Assembly: GCF_022230955.1 (NCBI RefSeq)
Contig: NZ_JAKKFI010000081.1
Coordinates: forward strand, 1-64,000
DNA: 64,000 nt
Source of the DNA: Micromonospora cabrerizensis
GTDB lineage: Bacteria; Actinomycetota; Actinomycetes; Mycobacteriales; Micromonosporaceae
Reading direction: 5' to 3'
The notes under the pieces are model-generated. The model did no database searches, was not told the origin of the DNA, and saw only the letters and a list, made by a program, of their open reading frames with translations. This document shows, piece by piece, positions 50,760 through 58,798 of this stretch. The position numbers were made by a program, and so were the translations under genes. Position 1 is the first letter of the stretch. The number at the start of each line of letters is the position of its first letter.

Positions 50760-52151
50760 TCAGAGCACCCGGGGTGGCGTGTTGCCCGCGGCCACGATGG
50801 CACGGCGGATCGGCACGGCCGCGAGGAGCAGGAAACCGACCACGAAGAAGATCAGCAGTGAGACCAGGCCCACCCGGTAGGAGGAGGTGAGCTGGAACAC
50901 CAGGCCGAAGGCAAGCGGCCCGAGCCAGCTGGTGCCCTTGTCGCTGATCTCGTAGAAGCCGTAGTACTCGCCCTCCTTGCCGGCCGGGATGAGCTGGCTG
51001 AACAGCGACCGGCTCAGCGCCTGGCTGCCGCCGAGGACCAGGCCGATGGCCGCGCCGAGGACCATGAACGGCAGCGGCGCCTCGGCGGGCAGCCGGAACG
51101 CGGCGATGATCACACCGGTCCAGAGCACCAGGCTGAGCAGCACGGTCTTCCAGGCCCCGATGCGCTTGGCCAGCGCGCCCAGGCTCAACGCGCCGCCGAA
51201 GGCCAGGAACTGCACCAGCAGGATCGTGATGATCAGGGTGCTCTGCTCCAGGCGCAGCTCCTCGGTGCCGTACTGGCTGGCCAGGGTGATGACGGTCTGG
51301 ATGCCGTCGTTGTAGACCAGGAACGCCAGCAGGAAGTACAGCGTCAACGGGTACGCCTTGACCTCGCGCATGGTGCGGGCGAGTTGCCGGAACCCGTCGG
51401 TGAGCACGTTGCCGCCGCCGGCCAGGGCCGCGACGCTGGGGCGCTCGCGCAGCCAACGCAGCGGCACCAGCGTGAACAACGCCCACCACACACCGGCGGA
51501 CACGATCGACCAGCGGGCCAGGTCCAGGGTGCGTTGCGGGTTGTCGCCGTCGTCGAGCAGGGTGATCGCGACGAGGTTGAGCGCCAGCAGCAGACCGCCG
51601 CCGAGGTAGCCCAACGCCCAGCCTCGGCTGGAGATGCCGTCGCGTTCGTCGGGGCCGCCGAGCTGCGGCAGGAACGAGTTGTAGACCACGATCGCGGCGC
51701 CGAAGGAGATGTTGGCGACCAGGAAGAGCGCCCCGCCCAGCAGGTAGCGGTCGCCGGTGACGAAGGCCATCGCGATGGTGGCGCCCGCGCCGGTGAACGC
51801 GGCACCGCCGAGCAGCCGCTTCTTGTGCGCCGACCGGTCGGCGATCGCCCCGATGACCGGCAGCACGAAGACGGTGAGGAACACCGACAGCGAGATCAGG
51901 TACGGGTAGTAGGACCCGGCGGCGATCTTGATGCCCAGCGGGTAGACGGAGCCGTCGCAGGTGTCCGCGCCCAGCTCGCAGCCGGCGGCCAGCTCGGCGA
52001 CGGTGGTCAGGAACGGACCGAGGAACACGGTGACCACCGTGGTCTGGAACGCGGAGTTGGCCCAGTCGTAGATGTACCAGCCGCGCCGCTCCCGGCGGGT
52101 GCTCGCCGGAGGCGGGGTGTCGTCCACCGTGGGGGTCACGGTCTCGGCCAT
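50760..52151 (-). CDS. MFS transporter, UMF1/Atg22-like
   Basis: A 463-residue membrane protein with about twelve hydrophobic segments and the UMF1 signature: GWYIYDWANSAFQTTVVTVF near the N-terminus, NDGIQTVITLASQYG in the middle, and GSQALSRSLFSQLIPAGKEGEYYGFYE. UMF1 proteins are transporters related to fungal Atg22; bacterial substrates are unknown. ATG 52151 is followed by an acidic Thr/Pro-rich tail. It is 17 nt from the GDPD gene on the same strand and is therefore likely in its operon. Confidence 0.9.
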   Translation of the reverse strand: MAETVTPTVDDTPPPASTRRERRGWYIYDWANSAFQTTVVTVFLGPFLTTVAELAAGCELGADTCDGSVYPLGIKIAAGSYYPYLISLSVFLTVFVLPVIGAIADRSAHKKRLLGGAAFTGAGATIAMAFVTGDRYLLGGALFLVANISFGAAIVVYNSFLPQLGGPDERDGISSRGWALGYLGGGLLLALNLVAITLLDDGDNPQRTLDLARWSIVSAGVWWALFTLVPLRWLRERPSVAALAGGGNVLTDGFRQLARTMREVKAYPLTLYFLLAFLVYNDGIQTVITLASQYGTEELRLEQSTLIITILLVQFLAFGGALSLGALAKRIGAWKTVLLSLVLWTGVIIAAFRLPAEAPLPFMVLGAAIGLVLGGSQALSRSLFSQLIPAGKEGEYYGFYEISDKGTSWLGPLAFGLVFQLTSSYRVGLVSLLIFFVVGFLLLAAVPIRRAIVAAGNTPPRVL

Positions 52152-52168
52152 CGGGGGTCCTTCGATCC

Positions 52169-52936
52169 TCAGGCGGCCCAGTGGCCGCGGCTGCGGTAGA
52201 CGTCGCGCAGCACGCCGACGTGATCGGTCATGATGCCATCCACGCCACGATCCAGTAAGTCGTGCATCTGGGCTGGTTCGTCGATCGTCCAGACGTGCAC
52301 CTGGAGGCCGACGCGGTGGCAGTAGTCGAGGAAACGGCGGTCCACCACCGGCACCCGCCCGTAGTGCGGCGGCACCTGCGCGGCGACCACCGACGGGGGC
52401 AGCCGCAGCGGGCGTCCGTGCAGGGAGGCGAGCCGCAGCCGGGCGACCCCGCGCATCCCGAGGCTGGTGGCGACGCGCCCCTCGGTGAGCGCGCGCAGAC
52501 GGGTCAGGCGGGCGTCGCTGAACGAGGCGAGCAGCACCCGGTCGGCGGCGCCGGTGCGGGTCACGGTGGCGACCGTCGGCGCGACGCCGCCGTCGGCCTT
52601 CACGTCGATGTTGAAGCGGACCTGCGGCCAGGCGCCGAGCACCTCGTCGAGCCGGGGTACGACGGCAGCGCCACCGACACGTACCGAGGCGAGGTCGGCC
52701 CAGCTCATCTCGGCGATGCGCCCCGCCTCACCGGTGACCCGACGCAACGTCGGGTCGTGGAAGATCACCGCGACGCCGTCCGCGGTGGCGTGCACGTCGG
52801 TCTCCACGTACCGGTAGCCGAGCCCGATGGCCCGGGCGAACGCCTCGGTGGTGTTCTCGTCGCCCTCGGCCGCGCCGCCACGGTGGGCGAACGCCAGCGG
52901 CGCGGGCGCGTCGAGGTAGCCGAATCGGGTCAACAC
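52169..52936 (-). CDS. Glycerophosphodiester phosphodiesterase
   Basis: A 255-residue GDPD-domain TIM barrel. The catalytic AHRGG (His18) and the metal site E-x-D (VETDVHATADG), with the second His in IFHDPTLRR, are present, followed by VHVWTIDEP and GVDGIMTDH at the C-terminus. There is no signal peptide, so the enzyme is probably cytoplasmic. It releases glycerol-3-phosphate from deacylated phospholipids. GTG 52936 is the start. The UMF1-type gene follows 17 nt later on the same strand, suggesting co-transcription. Confidence 0.92.
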   Translation of the reverse strand: MLTRFGYLDAPAPLAFAHRGGAAEGDENTTEAFARAIGLGYRYVETDVHATADGVAVIFHDPTLRRVTGEAGRIAEMSWADLASVRVGGAAVVPRLDEVLGAWPQVRFNIDVKADGGVAPTVATVTRTGAADRVLLASFSDARLTRLRALTEGRVATSLGMRGVARLRLASLHGRPLRLPPSVVAAQVPPHYGRVPVVDRRFLDYCHRVGLQVHVWTIDEPAQMHDLLDRGVDGIMTDHVGVLRDVYRSRGHWAA

Positions 52937-53069
52937 GCGACGCAGTATGCCCCCGGTCGGTGGCCGGCGGGTGGCCGGCCGGCGTCTGTCGCCCGCTCGC
53001 GCCGCCGGCCGGGCGCGGGTGATCGAATGGGCCTCGGAAAGGCGGGGTGTCCGGCGACGCTCCGGTGGG

Positions 53070-53645
53070 TCAGCTCCAGTCGGTCTGGTGGCCGTCGCGG
53101 CGCAACAGGTCGAGCAGCTCGGCGTCGCTGGGCGGGTGCACCCTGCTGAGCGCGGCGTTCAGCTCCTCGACTGCGACCGGGTCCGGCCCCTGCACCTCGA
53201 TGGCTCGTACCCTGGCTCCGTCGGTGCGGTAGAGGGCGCTCGACGGGTCGCTGTTGTCGGTCTGGTGGGTCACGACCAGGGTGCGCCCGCCACCCAGGTC
53301 GGTGCAGGTGCGCAGGCGCGGGGTGTCGCAGTCCACGCCGTCGGGCAGGCCGGTCGCGGGTTGCGGCACGCGTAGCCGCCAGAGCACGGGCACGGCCCGA
53401 CCGTCGGCGGTACGAAGCGGATAGGCGATGTCGAGGCCGCCGTGATCGAGCCAGCCGACGGTGCCGGGCCGGGTGACGCCGTCGGGGATCAACAGGTGCT
53501 CCCGGGGCCAGGGCGATGACCTGGTCAGGTCGGCCAGGTCCCGCTGATCCCTGGCGCGGTGGGACGCGGTCCGCAGCCCGGCGTAGCCGATCCCGCCGAC
53601 CACGAGGAGCACCAGTGCGACGAGGATGATCTGACGACGCGACAC
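53070..53645 (-). CDS. Membrane-anchored hypothetical protein
   Basis: A 191-residue protein with one N-terminal hydrophobic segment (IILVALVLLVVGGIGYAGL) after SRRQ and an extracytoplasmic domain that I do not recognise. Two Cys residues (VDCDTPRLRTCTDLG) probably form a disulfide. The C-terminus is charged (LDLLRRDGHQTDWS). GTG 53645 is chosen because it begins right before the hydrophobic segment; a weak GACAAT box lies 6 nt upstream on the minus strand. The neighbours are GDPD (downstream) and SDR (upstream) on the same strand. Confidence 0.68.
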   Translation of the reverse strand: MSRRQIILVALVLLVVGGIGYAGLRTASHRARDQRDLADLTRSSPWPREHLLIPDGVTRPGTVGWLDHGGLDIAYPLRTADGRAVPVLWRLRVPQPATGLPDGVDCDTPRLRTCTDLGGGRTLVVTHQTDNSDPSSALYRTDGARVRAIEVQGPDPVAVEELNAALSRVHPPSDAELLDLLRRDGHQTDWS

Positions 53646-53696
53646 GTGATCATTGTCCGCGTCGCCCGGGCAGGTCGGTTGCCCGGGCGACACCGG

Positions 53697-54656
53697 TCAG
53701 CGCCGCAGGAGCCGCAGCGTCTCGTCCCAGAGCAGGTTGGCGCTCCTGTCGTCCAGGGCGTACGGGAGCACACCGCTCCTGCCGTCGACGGGCTCGGCGA
53801 GAACGACGGCCTCGTTGGCGTCCTCGAAGTAGCGGCCGGTCACGCCCTGGACCTCGGGGCGGGCGGCCAGCAGGACCGAGGTGGCGGCGCCCTGCTGCGG
53901 GGTCTTCCAGCCCGGCGGCACGGCCAGGCGGTTGCCCTGCTCGTCGACCGCGCCGACCCAGCGCAACTGCGTGTCGTCGAGGTGTCGTTGCAGGTTGGTC
54001 ATGATGGCGCCGGGGTGCAGGGCGTTGGCGGTGATGCCGTCGGCGGCCCACCTGCTCGCCAGGGCGACGGTGAACAGGATGCTGGCGGTCTTCGACTGGC
54101 CGTAGGCCGACCACGCCTCGTAGGGGCGGGCGGTGAAGTGGATGTCGTCGAAGACGACCGGCGACTGCTGGTGGGCCGACGAGCTGACGACGACGATGCG
54201 GGCGTTGCGCGCGGCGGCCAGTGCGTCGTGTAGACCCAGGGTCAGCGCGGCGTGACCGAGGTGGTTGACGGCGAACTGCGCCTCCCAGCCCTGGGCTGTG
54301 CGGGCCAGTTCTGGCAGGGCCATGATTCCGGCGTTGTTGACCAGGATGTGCAGCGGCCCCGTCCACGCGGTGACGAACGCGTCGACGGAGGCACGGTCGG
54401 CCAGGTCGAGGTGGTCGACCCGGACCTTGCCGGGCGCCCCGCCCACCGCGATGTCGGTGGCGGCGCGTTCACCGGCGGTGGTGTCGCGGACCGCCAGTGT
54501 CACCTCGGCGCCGGCGCCGGCCAGGGCCCGGGCGGTTTCCCGGCCGATCCCGGACGCGCCGCCGGTGACGACGACGCGTCGGCCGGTGAGGTCGATGTCG
54601 GCGATGACCTCGGCAGCGGTCGACCGAGCAGAGTAAGGGGTTATGATTCGTGACAT
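53697..54656 (-). CDS. Short-chain dehydrogenase/reductase (WW-domain oxidoreductase-like)
   Basis: A 319-residue classical SDR: cofactor motif TGGASGIGRE, LVNNAGIMALP, and catalytic Ser in VVVSSSAHQQS with YGQSK for Tyr-x3-Lys. The N-terminal extension and the layout (FAVNHLGHAALT, ANALHPGAIMTNLQRHL) place it with retinol-dehydrogenase/WWOX-like SDRs. The substrate is unknown. ATG 54656 follows AAGGAG by 7 nt. It lies 52 nt downstream of a TetR gene on the same strand and probably shares its operator-controlled promoter. Confidence 0.91.
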   Translation of the reverse strand: MSRIITPYSARSTAAEVIADIDLTGRRVVVTGGASGIGRETARALAGAGAEVTLAVRDTTAGERAATDIAVGGAPGKVRVDHLDLADRASVDAFVTAWTGPLHILVNNAGIMALPELARTAQGWEAQFAVNHLGHAALTLGLHDALAAARNARIVVVSSSAHQQSPVVFDDIHFTARPYEAWSAYGQSKTASILFTVALASRWAADGITANALHPGAIMTNLQRHLDDTQLRWVGAVDEQGNRLAVPPGWKTPQQGAATSVLLAARPEVQGVTGRYFEDANEAVVLAEPVDGRSGVLPYALDDRSANLLWDETLRLLRR

Positions 54657-54708
54657 TTCGGATCTCCTTGGGTGCAGAATCTCGGCGTTCCGCGCGGGAC
54701 GGGGTGCG

Positions 54709-55284
54709 TCAGCGGTGGAGCAGCCGCAGTGCCCGGCGGATCCGGTCGCGGAACTCGTCCCTGGTGGTCGAGGTCGACTTCCAGGTGAGCGCGGCGGAGA
54801 AGAGCAGGTCCATGACGTCGTCTGCGGTTCGCTGCGCGTCAAGCAGCCCGCCCGGGGCGGTGGCGTCGATGTGGGCGCGCAGTGTCGCCTGAGCCCGCAC
54901 CTGGTAGTCGTGGAACATCGAGCCCAACTGTGGCTCGCTGTTCTCCAGTAGCTCGTTGAGGTCGCGGGCCACCTGGGTGTCGATGTACGGACCCATCAAC
55001 GCGTCCAGCCCCGCGACCACCCGCTCGTCGAAGCTCGTCGACGGGTCGGCGAGGCAGGCCTGCATGGCCTGCTGGGCACGTTCCATGACGCCCCGCATGG
55101 TGGCGCGGTACAGCTGTTCCTTGTTGGGGAACAGCAGGTAGAGGCCAGGACGGGAGATGCCGGCGGCCTTGGCGACCGCCTCCATCGACGTCTTCGGGAA
55201 GCCGTAGCGCCCGAACACCCCGGCCGCCGCCGCGAGGACGGCGGTGCGCTTCGGGTCGTCGGCGTCCTGCTCCACGATGCTCAC
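54709..55284 (-). CDS. TetR family transcriptional regulator
   Basis: A 191-residue TetR protein: HTH AAAGVFGRYGFPKTSMEAVA and GISRPGLYLLFPNKEQLYRA, followed by a TetR_C-type ligand domain. GTG 55284 is the start. A 27-bp inverted repeat ends 10 bp before it, in the 54-nt spacer after plsC. It is the first gene of a probable two-gene operon with the SDR, whose substrate may be the inducer. Confidence 0.9.
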   Translation of the reverse strand: MSIVEQDADDPKRTAVLAAAAGVFGRYGFPKTSMEAVAKAAGISRPGLYLLFPNKEQLYRATMRGVMERAQQAMQACLADPSTSFDERVVAGLDALMGPYIDTQVARDLNELLENSEPQLGSMFHDYQVRAQATLRAHIDATAPGGLLDAQRTADDVMDLLFSAALTWKSTSTTRDEFRDRIRRALRLLHR

Positions 55285-55293
55285 CTAGACAGC

Positions 55294-55320
55294 TTAGACA
55301 GATTTTCGAAAGTTGTCTAA
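55294..55320. promoter_or_regulatory. TetR operator, 27-bp inverted repeat
   Basis: TTAGACA (55294-55300) and TGTCTAA (55314-55320) are perfect arms, and the centre contains TTTCGAAA, itself an 8-bp palindrome. An extra TAGACA copy at 55286-55291 lies just next to it. The site covers the region directly before the TetR GTG, typical of autorepression. Confidence 0.72.
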
Positions 55321-55338
55321 CGCGTCTACGGGGGCAGG

Positions 55339-56112
55339 TCAGCCGAGGGGGCGGCGGTGGGCGCGGCTGGGGTCGCTGGGGCGCCCGGGGTCGACGTGGC
55401 GGGGCAGGTTGGGCTCGTCGGGCCGCAGCGGCGCGAGGCCGTCGGTGAGCGCGTCGATGATCCGGACGGTGGCCCGGCGGGCGGCGCCGGGGCTCGCGGC
55501 GCTCGACTCGCCGAGGTCGACGGGCGCGCCGAAGTGCACCCGGATCACCGGGCGGCGCCACAGCGAGCGGGCGATGCCGCGCAGCATACCCCGGGGCGCC
55601 CGGTAGGGCAGCACCTCATGCGAACCCCACTGGGCGACCGGGATGACCGGGGCGCCGCAGGCCAGGGCGAGTCGGGCCGTGCCGGTCTTGCCGCGTTCGG
55701 GCCACATGCCGGGGTCCAGGCCGATGCGTCCCTCCGGGTAGATGAGGATCACCGACCCTCGGGCGACGGCGGTGGCGGCGTCGTCGAGGGCCCGGTGCAC
55801 GGCGCTGGTGCCCCGGTCGACGCGGATGTGCCCGGCGTGGCGCATGGCGGCGCCGAGCACCGGGGCGCGGAACAGGCCGGCGGTCGCCATGATCCGGGGG
55901 GCGATGCCCCGGGTGTGGCAGGCGGCGGCCATCACGACCGGGTCGAACGGGCTGATGTGGTTGGCGGCCAGCACCAGCGGGCCGCGACGCAGGTGCGCCG
56001 GGACGTCGCCGGTGACCTCGAGGCGGGCCAGCAGGCCGACCAGGGCCCGGGCCAGCAGGAGAGCGCCGCGCCAGATCAGCGGCGGTTGCCAGGGGGAGTG
56101 CGCGGTGTCCAT
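55339..56112 (-). CDS. 1-acylglycerol-3-phosphate O-acyltransferase (PlsC family)
   Basis: A 257-residue acyltransferase. The HX4D catalytic motif is NHISPFD, followed by the glycerophosphate-binding segment IYPEGRIG and a third motif (PVIPVAQWG). One N-terminal hydrophobic stretch (GALLLARALVGLLARL) should anchor it in the membrane. It transfers a second acyl chain onto lysophosphatidic acid. ATG 56112 is the start. The Arg/Pro-rich tail is probably disordered. It is divergent from cydA across 151 nt. Confidence 0.9.
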   Translation of the reverse strand: MDTAHSPWQPPLIWRGALLLARALVGLLARLEVTGDVPAHLRRGPLVLAANHISPFDPVVMAAACHTRGIAPRIMATAGLFRAPVLGAAMRHAGHIRVDRGTSAVHRALDDAATAVARGSVILIYPEGRIGLDPGMWPERGKTGTARLALACGAPVIPVAQWGSHEVLPYRAPRGMLRGIARSLWRRPVIRVHFGAPVDLGESSAASPGAARRATVRIIDALTDGLAPLRPDEPNLPRHVDPGRPSDPSRAHRRPLG

Positions 56113-56206
56113 CAGCGCGACATCGTCGCACGCGCCGGTGGCCTCGCGGGGGCGGGTCGGGTGATCAGGGTCATGGCGCCCGGGTGGGGTCGGGCCGCCC
56201 GCCCCT

Positions 56207-56241
56207 CTACGACAAGCAGTAGTATTTACTACGTCTCGTAG
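56207..56241. promoter_or_regulatory. Nested palindromes in the cydAB promoter
   Basis: GTAGTATTTACTAC (56219-56232) is a perfect palindrome with a 2-bp centre. It is flanked by CTACGA (56207-56212) and TCGTAG (56236-56241). TAGTAT inside it can serve as a -10 box. The sequence is AT-rich against its surroundings and does not match the Rex consensus, so another oxygen- or redox-sensing regulator may act here. Confidence 0.55.
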
Positions 56242-56263
56242 TACGGATGGCTGGGGGTTTCAG

Positions 56264-57679
56264 GTGGACGCGTTGGACGTTGCCCGCTGGCAGTTCGGTG
56301 TCACCACCGTCTACCACTTTCTCTTCGTGCCGCTGACCATCGGCCTGTCCGTGCTGGTGGCCATCCTGCAGACGATGTGGCACCGCACCGGCAACGAGCG
56401 CTACCTGAAACTCACCAAGTTCTACGGCAAGCTGTTCCTGATCAACTTCGCGATGGGCGTGGTCACCGGCATCGTGCAGGAGTTTCAGTTCGGCATGAAC
56501 TGGAGCGACTACTCCCGCTTCGTCGGCGACGTCTTCGGCGCGCCCCTGGCCATCGAGGCGCTGGTCGCGTTCTTCCTCGAATCCACCTTCATCGGTCTGT
56601 GGATCTTCGGTTGGGACCGGTTGCCCAAGCGGGCGCACCTGGCCAGCATCTGGGCCGCCGCGATCGGCACCAACCTGTCCGCGTACTTCATCCTCGCGGC
56701 GAACTCGTTCATGCAGAACCCCGTCGGCTACCGCATCAACCCCGACAGCGGACGCGCCGAGCTGACCGACTTCCCCGCCGTGCTGACCAACAAGGTCGCC
56801 CTGATCACCTTCCCGCACACCCTGGCCGGCTCGTTCCTGGTCGCCGGGTCGCTGATCGTCGCGGTCGGCCTCTGGCACGTGATCCGCAACCGCGACTCCG
56901 CCGACACCGGCGCCTACCGCTTCGCCACGAAGTTCGGCTCCTGGGTGGTCCTGGTCGCCTCCGCGGCCGTGCTGTTCACCGGCGACATCCAGGGCAAGAT
57001 CATGACGGATGTGCAGCCGATGAAGATGGCCGCCGCCGAAGGCCTCTACACCACCGAGAGCCCCGCCTCGTTCTCCGTGCTCACCATCGGCAGCCTCGAC
57101 GGCACCCGCGAGGTGTTCGCCCTCAAGATCCCGTACCTGCTGTCGTACCTGGGCACCGGCGACCCGCACGGCACCGTGCACGGCATCAACGACCTCCAGG
57201 CCCAGTACGCCACCCAGTACGGCGCGGGCAGCTACACCCCGATCATCCCGGTCACCTACTGGAGCTTCCGCTTCATGATCGCCTTCGGGATGGCCGCCGG
57301 GGCCATCGCCCTGCTGGTGCTCTGGAGCCAGCGCAAGGGCCGCAGCCCGAGCAGCAGGTGGCTGCTGCGCGCCGGGCTGGCCATGCCGGTGCTGCCCCTG
57401 CTGGCCAACTCCTTCGGCTGGATCTTCACCGAGATGGGCCGCCAGCCGTGGATCGTCTTCGGCGAGATGCTCACCCGCAACGGGGTGTCGCGCAGCGTCT
57501 CGCTGGCCGAGGTGCTCACCTCGTTCGCCGCCTTCACGCTCATCTACGCCACCCTCGCCGTGATCGAGGTCAAGCTGCTGCTGCGCTACGCCAGGGCCGG
57601 CGTGCCCGACGTCAGCGAGGAGCACCCCATCGACGACACCACTGACGACGCCGAGCGCCCGCTCGCCTTCGCCTACTGA
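56264..57679 (+). CDS. cydA: Cytochrome bd ubiquinol oxidase subunit I
   Basis: A 471-residue membrane protein with nine or so hydrophobic segments. His18 in TVYHFLFVPLTIG is the heme b595 axial ligand, and FPHTLAGSFLV contains the heme b558 His. The Met in FTEMGRQPWIV, with the conserved GRQPW, supplies the other b558 ligand. The periplasmic Q-loop is short, as in most actinobacteria. The enzyme reduces oxygen to water using quinol under low oxygen or nitrosative stress. GTG 56264 is the start; cydB follows 14 nt later, but cydD/cydC are not adjacent here. Confidence 0.95.
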   Translation: MDALDVARWQFGVTTVYHFLFVPLTIGLSVLVAILQTMWHRTGNERYLKLTKFYGKLFLINFAMGVVTGIVQEFQFGMNWSDYSRFVGDVFGAPLAIEALVAFFLESTFIGLWIFGWDRLPKRAHLASIWAAAIGTNLSAYFILAANSFMQNPVGYRINPDSGRAELTDFPAVLTNKVALITFPHTLAGSFLVAGSLIVAVGLWHVIRNRDSADTGAYRFATKFGSWVVLVASAAVLFTGDIQGKIMTDVQPMKMAAAEGLYTTESPASFSVLTIGSLDGTREVFALKIPYLLSYLGTGDPHGTVHGINDLQAQYATQYGAGSYTPIIPVTYWSFRFMIAFGMAAGAIALLVLWSQRKGRSPSSRWLLRAGLAMPVLPLLANSFGWIFTEMGRQPWIVFGEMLTRNGVSRSVSLAEVLTSFAAFTLIYATLAVIEVKLLLRYARAGVPDVSEEHPIDDTTDDAERPLAFAY

Positions 57680-57693
57680 TCCCGGAGCCCATC

Positions 57694-58692
57694 GTGGAAC
57701 TGACCACCATCTGGTTTCTCCTCGTCGCCGTGCTGTTCACCGGGTACTTCATCCTGGAGGGATTCGACTTCGGCGTCGGCATGCTGCTGCCCGTCCTGGG
57801 TCGCGACGACCGGGAGCGCCGCGTCCTGATCAACACCATCGGCCCGGTCTGGGACGGCAACGAGGTCTGGCTGATCACCGCCGCCGGCGCGATGTTCGCC
57901 GCGTTCCCCGAGTGGTACGCCACCCTCTTCTCCGGCTTCTACCTGCCGCTGCTGCTGATCCTGCTGGCCCTGATCGCGCGGGGGGTCGCGTTCGAATACC
58001 GGCACAAGCGCCCGGAGGCGTCCTGGAAGCGCCGCTGGGACACCGCGATCGTGGTCGGCTCGCTGCTGCCGGCGATCCTGTGGGGCGTCGTCTTCGCCAA
58101 CATCCTGCGCGGGGTGCCGCTCGACGCCGACCACGAGTACGTCGGCGGCCTGGTGGACCTGCTCAACCCGTACGCCCTGCTCGGTGGCGCGACCACCCTC
58201 GCGCTGTTCGCGACCCACGGCGCGGTGTTCCTCGCGCTGAAGACCACCGGCGACATCCGCGAGCGCGCGGGAGCGCTCGCGGTGCGCCTGGGCGCCGGCG
58301 CCGCCGTGCTCGCGGTCGGGTTCCTGACGTGGACGCTGAGCATCCGCTCCAGCGCGGCGGCCGTGGTGCTCGCCGTCGGCGCGGCCCTCGCCCTGCTCGG
58401 CGCTCTGGCCGCCGCCCGGGTACGCCGGGAGGGCTGGGCGTTCACCGGCACCGCCGTGGCGATCGGCCTGGCCGTGGCGACCCTGTTCGCGGCGTTGTTC
58501 CCGAACGTGCTGCCGTCCACGCTGGACGCGGCCGGCACGTTGACGGCCACCAACGCCGCCTCCACCCCGTACACCCTGAAGATCATGACCTGGGTGGCGG
58601 TCATCTTCACCCCGATCGTGCTGGCCTACCAGGGCTGGACGTACTGGGTGTTCCGCAAGCGCATTGGAGTGGGCAACATCCCGCAGCACTAA
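57694..58692 (+). CDS. cydB: Cytochrome bd ubiquinol oxidase subunit II
   Basis: A 332-residue membrane subunit, typical length. GYFILEGFDFGVGMLLP at the N-terminus, WDGNEVWLITAAGAMFAAFPEWYA and GVAFEYRHK are CydB signatures. Most of the remainder is hydrophobic helix. It forms the heterodimeric oxidase with CydA and provides part of the proton/oxygen path. GTG 57694 starts 14 nt after cydA. After its stop there is no cydDC within this window, although an ABC pair is generally needed to assemble the oxidase. Confidence 0.95.
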   Translation: MELTTIWFLLVAVLFTGYFILEGFDFGVGMLLPVLGRDDRERRVLINTIGPVWDGNEVWLITAAGAMFAAFPEWYATLFSGFYLPLLLILLALIARGVAFEYRHKRPEASWKRRWDTAIVVGSLLPAILWGVVFANILRGVPLDADHEYVGGLVDLLNPYALLGGATTLALFATHGAVFLALKTTGDIRERAGALAVRLGAGAAVLAVGFLTWTLSIRSSAAAVVLAVGAALALLGALAAARVRREGWAFTGTAVAIGLAVATLFAALFPNVLPSTLDAAGTLTATNAASTPYTLKIMTWVAVIFTPIVLAYQGWTYWVFRKRIGVGNIPQH

Positions 58693-58786
58693 CCCCAGCC
58701 CCAGCCCCCGACCCGGCCCCGTCGATCATGGAGTTGTGGTGGGGTATCCCGGCGGTAAATCTGCGCGGCGCGGGAGCCTGCGCCGC

Positions 58787-58792
58787 TAGGGT
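58787..58792 (+). promoter_or_regulatory. Leaderless promoter of the Eis-like gene
   Basis: TAGGGT ends 6 nt before ATG 58799. The same box-to-start spacing is found at 9403, 12930, 16266, 29110, 33214, 34418 and 62354 on the plus strand, and before 20127 and 40301 on the minus strand. Confidence 0.55.
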
Positions 58793-58798
58793 GTGCCG

